Shown: positions 54,912 through 64,000 of the stretch, one piece after another
Numbering within the stretch: the first letter of the stretch is position 1
Layout of the letters: every line of letters starts with the position of its first letter
Source of the DNA: Corythucha ciliata
Lineage: Eukaryota; Arthropoda; Insecta; Hemiptera; Tingidae
Length of the DNA: 64,000 nt
Direction: 5' to 3'
Assembly (NCBI GenBank): GCA_038030265.1
Contig: CM075943.1
Location: forward strand, 17,856,001 to 17,920,000
The notes under the pieces: model-generated
What the model saw: only the letters and a program-made list of their open reading frames with translations
What the model was told of the DNA's origin: nothing
Database searches by the model: none
Program-made: the position numbers and the translations under genes

Positions 54912-56915
54912 GTAATGAGCGATTTTTTTCAAAATTGTGTCTCTAAATTTTTTTTTTAATTTTCTCAACTTGTGTCTTGAGTCGAAAGTCCAATTCTAAT
55001 CTACTCGCTCGTACAGCCGTCTCAAGTTCTTATCGCTCCCTGGTGCCGGTATGGGCGCTGTTACGTGGTGTGGAGTGGAGGGGGATGGTTTTTTGTTTCC
55101 TAGCATGCTTGGGTCCTTCATAAAATGAAAGATAAAACCTATTCTTATTCAATGGTTAGACTAAAGACTAAAGGTCCTAGTGATCAAAAATAAATGCAAC
55201 AGGTTGCTTGGTATTTGGACTCTTCCATTTAATTATGAAGTTTCACTCATGTTTTTCACAATTCGTTGAGCCCCCCCCCCCCTATCACATTTACCTCAGT
55301 TCCATACCCGTCAGCTCATCATGCCGACATTGCAGTTAGTATTGCCTTTCACAATCTGAAATAATAAAAATACTCAAAGCTTCAATGTTTTCTAGTAATT
55401 TTAAAAAATTGAATCATCAGGAATTTCCCAGGAGGAACTCATTATTTGTTCCTCAGTTGGCCTAAATCCTGTTCTTATTTCAATATTTATATTGAAACTT
55501 GATGAAAACCTACGTGATTGCAATTTGACTCCCCAGCCCCGCCCCCTCGAATTTTGTAGCCTCCCACATTATAACTTTTTTTCTGGAAAGTAACGATCAA
55601 TAGTATGAGAATTTCACATTAACTGAAGACAAAAGCGACAAAAAAAAACAAAAAATTATTTTCAGGATTGAAACAAGCCTTCATAATTTAAACACTGAAA
55701 CAACCGTTAAGTAGCGAAGAAAATGCGGAGGGTAGGGGGGGAACAATAGAAGTTGCACAACTCAAGAAAGAATATACGTCAGTCGTCGAAGAAGAAGAAG
55801 AAGAAGAAGCGCGAAGGCTATGGTTGGGCGGTGTAAAATGAGAGAAGCCCCGTTGATGCTGAGGTGTTGTTTGTGTGTGCGGGGGGGAGGGTGCAAGGAT
55901 GGGAAAACAATATTCCTTCGAAAAGGACCTTCTTTCTACGATTCTTCAATAGAGAATATGAAAAAAGGAAGATTCTTTCAAACAAAAATTCTATCGTGTT
56001 GTTTTCAAGTTTCCTTCTTTTGAGAATGTGCGAGAGGTATTGATGATGGGTGGGGGACTGTTTGAAAGGGGGGTGAGTGGAGACGCTTTCGCTTTCTCGC
56101 TAATGGGGTTTTTGTCATTTAGAAGAAGATTTTTAACTTCAAGTATTTAAAAGGTGGAAAAAGAACGACTTCAATCGTTTCTGTTTAAGACGTGTTAACT
56201 TCACAGAATCTGAGTTTTATACGCGCTTCAAAAAAATGTTTTTCTCTAAGCAGTAAGCAACAACCCTCCCTCGAATTGTGATTGAATTTTTGTTGAAAAG
56301 ACTTTTATAAATGATGGGAGGGCGGGAGAAACAGATTGAAATGAAAATAAAAAACCGTGTATTCAACTTTCACCCCACCCCTCTCCATCATTGAACAATT
56401 TCACTCAATAGTAGATCATCACTTTTTTTTCTTACAATCGCCCCCGCCCTTTCACAATACGCCAATGAGTGATCGACCCTTGTTGATGCCCTTAATGATT
56501 CTGCCCTCATTTTACACTTATTGAACCCTTCGTAACAGTCAAGGTGGCCCTTCAAATAAATAAAGGAATGGCGATGAGAGCGCGGGGGAGGGGGAGCAGC
56601 AAAGGAGAACGAAAACAATAACTTTTGGTGTTCGGCACGAGTGGCTCGCTTTAAGAACGTAGAGAGCATTCGGCACCGGTTTCAAACCGTCAGGGTTGCC
56701 CCAGGTCAGGGGGACAATATGGGAAAGTGGGGGAATTTTCCTCTTTTTTTTCTCTCTCGCTCCCATACTCGAGGCAGGGCAAACGAAAATTCTATCTACT
56801 TCTAACCGTCCTACTTGGCTATTTCGTTATTTTATTACCGGTGCTGCGTAATTCACGCTGTGGGAAATTGGGCACACTCAAAACACACAACTCAAGAAGC
56901 TCCAAGAAATAACTA
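54912..56915. other. Intronic sequence without recognisable gene
   Basis: Unique sequence. A GAA microsatellite (55789-55808) and G/C runs (55269-55280, 55879-55886) are the only regular features. Two - frames (56388-56669, 56539-56766) have no recognisable motif. Confidence 0.5.
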
Positions 56916-56919
56916 ATTT

Positions 56920-57400
56920 CGCGCGTGGGGCCCTTTGAAAACCTAATTTCGCGGGATTTTTGGCTCTTTCAAATGACCAATGTCCGTGGTTGCGGTTCTT
57001 TTAAATATTTTATATTTAAATGTCGAATTTGGTTCCCTCAAAATTCAATTTCGCAGTGTCTTGCTAATTCAAAGCCCGAAATTCGTGAACTTGGTAAAAT
57101 CCATTTCGCGGGGTTGACTTACTCCAGAACCAAATTTCGCCGATTTGTCTGTGGTGTTGACTATATCATGAAAAAATTTTGCTGCTTCAAAAACTAATTT
57201 GGCCGAATTTGATTCTTCTGAAGCCCAACCTTGGCGAATTTCGTTCCGGAAAAAATCAATTTCACTATGTCCGCTCCTCCGAGACACAAAATTTTACGAA
57301 TTCCGCTCCTACAAAAAATCAATTTACCTCTTCCTCTCACCATCCATTTCATAAAATAGGGTTTGACGTTATCAAATCCCCACTCAAACTTTTCAAAAAT
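56920..57400 (+). repeat. Minisatellite family B, + orientation
   Basis: About 15 degenerate units (AAAACCTAATTTCGCGGGAT type). Confidence 0.8.
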
Positions 57401-57479
57401 TCTCTCTAAAAAAAATCTTTGATTAATTTCAATGTTCTATGTGAGCAATAGCATTGTGGAAGAGCCCTCTTCAATAAAC

Positions 57480-57600
57480 ACCAGTGCTTGAAAAATGTGC
57501 AAGTTCCCCCATTCGTGACTAAAATTTTGAAAAAGTGCTCTTTCGCCGATAAAATTTAGAAAGCGCACTAATTCTTGGTTTCGCGATGCAAAATCCAAGT
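57480..57600 (+). repeat. Minisatellite family A remnant, + orientation
   Basis: Three or four units such as CATTCGTGACTAAAATTTTG. Confidence 0.6.
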
Positions 57601-57779
57601 CAAGATTAATTAAAATTCACGGTTTATGGAGACCTTTTTGATTAAAAAGGGTTCGCCCCGCGGCGCCAACCCTTCGAAATTGCCATTTGAAAGAGCAAGA
57701 GCCAAATAAAAGAAATTCGGTTCTTGAAGAATCTTTTAGTACGAAAACATGGTAGAATATTATTAGTATATTGAATATG

Positions 57780-58700
57780 GTTGTATACATTTTGAATAAT
57801 GACCTAAAACTTGCCATTTCGCGAAAATTGTGACTTGAAACAATCCAATTACACTGATATTTGCCACCAAAAATTTCTATTTTGTCGAGGTTACGTCATA
57901 AATGGGCCTCGTCAGCCAACGACGCGGTTCGTCGTTCCCGCAGGTAGGCTCCCGTCCGGATTTTAGGGGAGAGGGAACCAAGCAAACAGAAACTTGTTAT
58001 TTCTAAAAAATTAAGACCGGAAACTAAGCAATTTTGTGAATATTCAGACCCTAAAAATCCCTTGAAACTTGCGGTTTCGCTGAAATTGATACCTGGAACT
58101 TACAATATCGCGAATATTGAGCCATTAAACTTCCAATTTGCCTTCAAAATGTTGCAATTTTGAATCTATTCGTCAGGCTTTGAGTACTGTTCACAGGCTG
58201 GCTTGCCCTGAATTCACAACCTCTTCAATAAACTACGTGTAACTTTCAATTTCCCTGTAATTGAGACGTAATGCTCGCCATGTCGTGATTATTCAGCCAG
58301 AAAAATGTCAATTTCGCGGAATATTTGCTTTTAAAATTGTGCAATTTCGTACAGTTTGGGCACTGTGTCGCGGCCGGCTGGCCAGGGTTCCACAGTCACC
58401 TAGGAAGATCCCCGAAACTCCAAATTTGTGCTGAAATGAAGACTATAAACTGACAATTTTACGAGAATAATACCGGAAACTAACAATTTCACCGGCAATT
58501 ACGCAGATTTTGCGCTCCGCGCGACGTAATTTCATGACTATATTTGTCCAACTTTGGGTGCTGTCGCGTCCTCTAAAAATGAAAAAGAAAAATGAAGCTT
58601 GTAATTTCGTGAAGGTTAAGACCACAAAACTTGAAATTTGTAGGATATTTAGACCCGAAACTTATAATTTGGCTCTGTTGAATTGTTTAATTTTTTTCCT
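57780..58700 (+). repeat. Minisatellite family F (AAACTTGCAATTTCGCGAA)
   Basis: Degenerate units of about 28-32 bp with core AACTTGCCATTTCGCGAAAA and a TTGAGACC-type joint. A recurrent longer phrase (GGGCACTGTGTCGCGGCCGG at 58356 and the related GGGTGCTGTCGCGTCC at 58555) suggests a higher-order unit of roughly 200 bp. Confidence 0.7.
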
Positions 58701-58739
58701 ATTTCCCTCAATTTGACCGGCTACTTGCAGAATTGGCGT

Positions 58740-59040
58740 TTATTCTCAATTATATAATTTTTAGTTTATTAGCGGTAATTTTTCCACTTTTAGCGCTGAA
58801 TTAGTTTTTTTTTAACCGTGGACTCAAGCCAATAACAGCACATTAGCGTATTCACAATTTCAGCCTCAAATTATCGGTTTTTCCGCTTTTACGCCATGAA
58901 TTAGCGTTTTTTTCTACGTTCTACGTTTGCCACGAGTTTTCTTAATTTTAACTGTGATTAGCTGTCAATGAGCGCTTTTCTCAATTTTTGCAGTGAATGA
59001 GCGATTTTGGTCAATTTTAGCCATGAAGCGACTTTGCGAC
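58740..59040 (-). repeat. Minisatellite family A, - orientation
   Basis: Units reading CAATTTTTGCAGTGAATGAG, with the ACTCAAGCCAATAACAGCAC phrase at 58831. Followed by a C-rich linker (59079-59093). Confidence 0.75.
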
Positions 59041-59059
59041 AAATGAACATTTTTGTTGT

Positions 59060-59587
59060 GTGAAAATCTGTTTATCCCCCCACCCCCCACCCCTGAGCGG
59101 TCTTCCTTCAAGACTTGAGGAGCTATAATGTAACGAGAGACTGAATTCTACTAGTGTGAGGGAAACATCATTTCAGCATTTCATCAACCTGGCGGAAAAA
59201 CCTCCAGTTGGTGGGATGCGAGAGATGAAATCCTGGCTTTGAGTGTAATGGGACGTGTCTCGTATTTATTTTCGAGCAATTGCAATTTTCTGGACTATAT
59301 TTTTCTGCGAATTAGCAATTTTCTGGGCCTTTCTTCTAGTAGGCGTGGACCTGGGTAAGCCGCCCATGACTTGAATTGTAATTTTCAAAGCTAAATATTT
59401 GTGAGAGTGCCAGTCCGGGACAAAATTGAAGCGAAATTAAAAGTTTCCTTGCTGAATATTCGCGAAATAGCAAATTTGAGGCCTCTGCTTTACACTAAAT
59501 TGCAATTTGCTGGATTTCATTTCTGCTAAATTTGAGTATCGGGGCTAATCATTCGCGAAATTTCTTGCGTCTGGTTTTGGACGATTC
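59060..59587. other. Unique segment with a few GCAATTTTCTGG units
   Basis: Several loosely spaced copies of GCAATTTxCTGG(AC)T occur between 59280 and 59520, perhaps a further, very decayed minisatellite. No gene recognised. Confidence 0.4.
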
Positions 59588-59910
59588 CATGGCCTATCGA
59601 GGTCCATGTGCGCAGTTTTTTTCTGTGAGCAAGATAACGTACGGGCAAATCTTCGCCTGAAATTTAGATAAAACGCTAATCAGTTCCTGTGCGTGTTCTG
59701 TACGACGAGAAGACCAATTTTATCGGATAAAATTTCGAAAAAGCGCTCAATAGTGGCTAAAATTGAGAAAATGCGTCGATTCGTTGTTGCTGATACGACT
59801 TCCAGGTCAAATTTGAGATAAAACACGCTCATGTGAAGTTCTTCGGGCAAGTACGCGCCTAAAATTGAGGAAAAGCGCTAATTCACAGCTAAAATTGAGA
59901 AAAACCTATT
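59588..59910 (+). repeat. Family A, + orientation, with the same leading module as 43.3 kb
   Basis: GGCCTATCGAGGTCCATGTG, ACGTACGGGCAAATCTTCGC and CCTGAAATT correspond to the module at 43318-43380; degenerate family A units follow. Confidence 0.75.
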
Positions 59911-59919
59911 TGGAAGTTT

Positions 59920-60120
59920 GGTTTAGGGAAAGTGCCAACTCGGCGAAACGACTTTTGATAGGAGGGAAAATAGCCAAATTGGATTTGAAAGAGCTAAAAG
60001 CATGAAATTGAATTTTTGAAGCGCCAAAGAAAAATGAGTTCTTAGAAAGATCCAAACAAAGCAAAATTTGGATTACTGGAAACAACCAAACCCCCGACTT
60101 TGGCCATTTCGACAAGGAAA
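59920..60120 (-). repeat. Minisatellite family B, - orientation
   Basis: Degenerate units (GAGCTAAAAGCATGAAATTG). It ends with GAGGAGCCTCGTAGAGATTC, a partial J1-like string at 60129. Confidence 0.7.
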
Positions 60121-60149
60121 GGTTGATGAGGAGCCTCGTAGAGATTCTT

Positions 60150-61090
60150 CCCCATAAATACGTCAATTCGCGAATCAGTTTGAGGAAATCCGCTAATTCA
60201 CGGCTAAATTTGAGGAAACGCGGTGATTCGCGGCTGAAATTGAAAAATAATTTGCGACTAAAATTGAGGAAATGCGCTTAACTAACATCGCGGCAAAAAA
60301 TTAAAAAAAAAACTCTAATTCAAGGACACATGTGATCAAAAACCCGCTTATTCACCGCTAAAACTGAGAAGAACCGCTGATTCCCGCGTAAAATAGTCGT
60401 AGAACGCTCATTCGCAGCCGAAATAAAGCTATGTTATTGAATCTTAAAATCGAGATTTATATGGGCAAAAAGCGCTCATCGCGGATCAGTTTGAAAAAAT
60501 GCGCTAATTTACCGCTAAGATTGAGGAATTCGGTGATTCGCGGCTAAAATTAAGAAATAACCCAACGCTAAAATTGAAAAAATTATTCGCGGCTAAAAAG
60601 AGATATTAGCGTTAATTCACGGCAAAAGTAGAAAAAAGCGCTAACGAGAAGCAAAATTGAAAGAACGCTAATTCACGGATGCATTTGTAAATCCCGCTTG
60701 TTCACGGCTAAAACTGATTCATACCGCTAAATCCCGGCTGAAATTGAGAACATTAGTTAATTCGCCGCTAATATGACAAAAAGTGCTCTTTCGGAGCTAG
60801 AATGGAGAAAAAACGCCAATTTACGGATTCTGTGGAAATTCCTCTAGTCCGGAGCTGAAATTTTGTAAAAGCAATGATTCAGGGGTGAAACTAAGGAATA
60901 ATTCACTGCTAAATTTCAGAAATAATTTGCTTCATTTTTAGCTAAAATGAAAACAAAAAAAACGCTAATTCGCGGCTGGAACAATGGTGATAAACGCTAA
61001 TCCGGATGATTAAGAAGTGAAGAAAAATATGTATAAGACTGAGACAAACCGCTAATTCCCGTCTAAAAATCTAGATAAAGAGCTCATTCT
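60150..61090 (+). repeat. Minisatellite family A, + orientation
   Basis: About 28 degenerate units with core CTAATTCACGGCTAAAATTG. The pair GTTTGAGGAAATCCGCTAAT (60178) and GTTTGAAAAAATGCGCTAAT (60489), with similar following units, suggests duplication of a block of about 310 bp. Confidence 0.85.
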
Positions 61091-61099
61091 AGGACGGAT

Positions 61100-64000
61100 A
61101 GAATTAACTGGAACTAACCAAAACTTGTACCCCTCGCACCTGATATCCCGTCGCCGTCGGTAACACCGAACCGATGTTTCGCTCTAGTGTGTAATATGTG
61201 GAGAAAAGTATGTTTTTAGTCCGGGTTTGAGCTATCCTGAAATCGATAGCTATCCACTTAAATTTTATTCAACATTTTCGATCTAACGCATCTTGCACAC
61301 TGCACCCCCCTCCCTCACCCCTTTACTTGAACTGCCCAGTCTCACGACGAAACGTGCCTCTCTTACAAATACACCAGACTGTTTTACCACAGAGGAGGAT
61401 GATGACGTACGTTACGCGTGCCTGAGCATTTTAGAGAGGAATTGAGGACGGGGTACTTCTGCCTTGCTCCCATCTAACTCACTCTCTCTCTTTCCCCAAG
61501 CTTGAGAAACGATGCTGTTTCCAATATGATGTGCAGCGGTTTCATAATGCAACAGATTAAGGTCTTCTTCTCTTCAACTAAGAACAGCCGATTTCTCTTA
61601 GGAACAATTATTTATGTATTTATTTTCAACAGAGGGAAGCTAAAAATAGGTTTCAAAGGTATACTACTCCCCTATATTCAGATCTGGCCCACTCACCTTT
61701 CCATTCTGTAAAACGAGTGAGACAGTTTTGACAAGACAGGGATTGACGCAACTAGGCGCGAGAGGGGTAGGTTTTTTCTATTTTTCTCTCTCTCTCTCTC
61801 TCGAAAAACAATAGCTTTTTGGGGGTTAGTCAGAAATTGTTTTTTAAAACCTACATGAGAAGCAATTAAACACCAGTTAGTCTCAGCGTGGAGGATGGTG
61901 GAACCGGAAGAGAGATTAATTCCGCGGGGAAAAAATTATAGTTTTTAAAGCGGTTGAGCCGTTTTTTGCTAAATGAAAATGTATTTACGTTTTCCGACAC
62001 GTTGTTTATATAAAAAAAAGGGAGCGTTCGTGAGAGTGGAGGGTGGTCAATTAATTAACGAGGGAAAAAAGGTGGTTACCTTATTTCACATAGCTTCCTT
62101 TTAGCCTGTCCGCGGGAAATTAAAAAAAAAAAAAAAAAAAACAGGTATAGCGTATCGTGTTGACCTTTGCACCGCTTTTTCCACCTCGCGTGACAGAATA
62201 CGGTTTTGAATTCATCTGCCTGGCTTTGTGAGGCATCAGCAAATTGAAATTACAAAAATTACTTGTCCTGGGGTGAGGTGACGAGAGACTTTTTTTTTCG
62301 TCTTTTTTTTAATTCCAGCTTAAACGAACAGAACATGTAGGCATTGTAATCTTATCGCACATTTGTATGATAAGTTGAAAGCCCGTTTTATAAAGTTCCG
62401 TTTCCTTTTTTTGTACCATTTCCGGCGTCCTTATGACCCCTCTGCTGTCATCATTGGTCAAGGGGAAAAATTCCCATGCATGAAACCCAACGAGTGTTTC
62501 TGAAAAACGGCGACGCTACAGCCTTCGGTGCTCCGAGGGGATGGGGATGCCTCACACACGCACTTGTGTATGTCTGAGGGAGTCAACCCAATTTATTTGG
62601 TTCACCCGTTGAATCAGATTCTTTACTCGAAAGGATATTACACTGGGAAACCAATACAAACCATTAATCTCAGACGCCCATCGACTTTAAGAACGTTTGC
62701 GACGTTGAAGAACATAAATAAGTTTTTACGTCGTTTGATGATTGAGGCCCGGGGTGGAGATGGAGGAAAAAAAGTTTTTGGGTTCGAAACCCACTCGAGA
62801 GGACAATTTTGTGTTCATCGATCACTGTTAGAAGTGACCGCAGCAAATAGAATTAACTCTGTTTAATCTTCGCCTTCTCTCTCACCTCCTTGTATAAACG
62901 ATCTTTAAGGCTAAGGGTAGGGGGTTAGGTAAATAGTGGGACGCTCCCATTTTTTTTTTCTTCCTCTCATTCCCACCCCCATCCCCAAAAAAGGCAGGGA
63001 ATCGGTAAATACCTACGACCCTTAGCAACTCGTGCCTGAAAATGACACTACTGGTTGCTCAGAATTTTGACGAAGCCTCTCGGCTTTTAGTTTAAATTAG
63101 TTGTCACCCGCACCCCCCCCCTCGTCACCAGTATGACTGAAGGGTTTGAAAAGCAATCAAAACAGTGGCTAGCCGAAGTTGCCCCTTTTTCTATAAGAAC
63201 TTAATATTTTAAACCGATGGGAGTATACTTTCCGAACCACCCCCCCCCCCTAATCAAGTGATTTATAAAATTTTGCGTCCCGTCCTCTAGGAGGTCGTTA
63301 GACACTTCTCCGTGACAAATCGATGTCACTTCAGACCAAGTTCCTCAATTTACGGCATTCCAAGAACATAAATAAGCATGGAAGCGAAATACAAGAGTTT
63401 ATAAAGCCTCCCTCCCCCCTTCCACATAGGAAAGTACTGCACTGCTGAGAGTTGCACTTTATATAGCTCCTATACTTCTTTTTTTTCCCTGAAGCTCCCT
63501 TTTCATTCCTTTTTTTTCTCTCTCCTAGAGCAAAAGCAGCGAGATACATTTAAGCTCGTCCAGAGGAGCCTTAACTTAAAACACCTTAAGTGCCCTAAGA
63601 TCACGTTCTGTTTCCTGGGAAAAATTGTGAACGTTGATAGGATGGGAGCGGCGGGGTGGTAGGGCGCTGAGAAGTTGTAAAGAACTTAGAACCCTCTTAC
63701 AACTTATTCGCTTACGCGGGGGTGGGGGTTGAAGGAGACAAAAAGTCGTTACCCGTTAACATTGTTCTCCCCTTGGCGCTATAAATTATTGTAAATTTTG
63801 AGATAGGTTTCACAAAAAAAGAAAAAAAGTAGCCACTTCTGCAGAGTGGAATCTTATTCATCCGGAGTTTGCAACGATTTTTTTCCATGTGGAAGGAGTG
63901 AGGTTGTTGGCGTCCGAAAAGTGTTTCCCTGCCCGGGAAGTACGAGTATTTCGGGGCATCGCTTGGAAATTCTCCTCATGGAAACGCTACTTCTAGGAGT
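61100..64000. other. Intronic sequence without recognisable gene, to window end
   Basis: Unique sequence with a CT microsatellite (61785-61802), an A run (62123-62140) and C/G runs. A 112-codon + frame at 62528-62866 has no recognisable family and no clear splice context. The next CELF exon is not seen here. Confidence 0.5.

Larger units (their letters stand above)
27571..64000 (+). other. CELF intron, at least 36.4 kb (runs off the window)
   Basis: Begins GTAAGT. I searched by eye for the next CELF exon, which should encode an RRM2 start of the KLFVG/KLFIG type, and did not find it to the end of the window. If that is right, everything from here on is intron of the same gene, including the piggyBac remnant and a possible internal promoter at 54 kb. 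A small exon could have been missed. Confidence 0.65.

Noticed and set aside
62528..62866. 112-codon + frame near the window end
   Set aside because: No family resemblance, and tested in particular for CELF RRM2 residues without success.

Overview
This window is eukaryotic, animal DNA. It is AT-rich and intron-like, packed with degenerate minisatellite arrays, G/C homopolymer runs and decayed DNA transposons, and has no long intact open reading frame. Two short exons on the + strand fix its identity: 2208-2290 (83 nt) and 27522-27570 (49 nt). They encode consecutive pieces of the first RNA-recognition motif (RRM1) of a CELF/Bruno-family RNA-binding protein. Both have good splice sites and compatible phases, and their lengths equal the 83-nt and 49-nt exons I know from vertebrate CELF1/CELF2. 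Nearly everything else reads best as CELF intron: a complete 25.2-kb intron, the start of a following intron longer than 36 kb, and the end of the preceding one. The species is not determined; an arthropod or other protostome is a guess.

Layout. 1-2207: end of an intron. 2208-2290: CELF exon. 2291-27521: intron with minisatellite blocks (3.9-7.0, 11.8-13.3, 15.4-18.4 and 21.2-26.2 kb), a Mutator-like inverted-repeat element (10.2-11.8 kb) and a GTATCGAT array (24.8-25.9 kb). 27522-27570: CELF exon, followed at once by a UG-rich tract. 27571-64000: intron with more blocks (27.9-30.8, 37.3-40.2, 43.3-48.1, 49.7-50.6, 56.9-61.1 kb), a trio of related copies (R1, 30.9-33.2 kb), a tRNA-Glu-like SINE head (47.2-47.3 kb), two strong inverted-repeat/foldback elements (47.36-47.76 and 48.18-48.80 kb), a dead piggyBac transposon carrying a nested 0.86-kb inverted-repeat element (50.57-52.75 kb), and a promoter-like CpG-rich segment with a possible alternative first exon (54.0-54.9 kb).

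The most unusual content is the minisatellite system. Several families have units of about 20-34 bp. Family A has core CTAATTCGCGGCTAAAATTG and family B has core CCAATTTCGCGGGTTTGGCT. They occur in both orientations, contain recurring variant 'phrases', and are joined by the same linker at separate loci (J1 at 6.1, 23.9 and 28.65 kb; a poly-C linker at 12.25, 18.14 and 50.46 kb). This suggests that the arrays are decayed copies of one large composite repetitive element rather than independent satellites.

Only the CELF exons and the piggyBac remnant are firm protein-level calls. The alternative exon and all regulatory statements are hypotheses.
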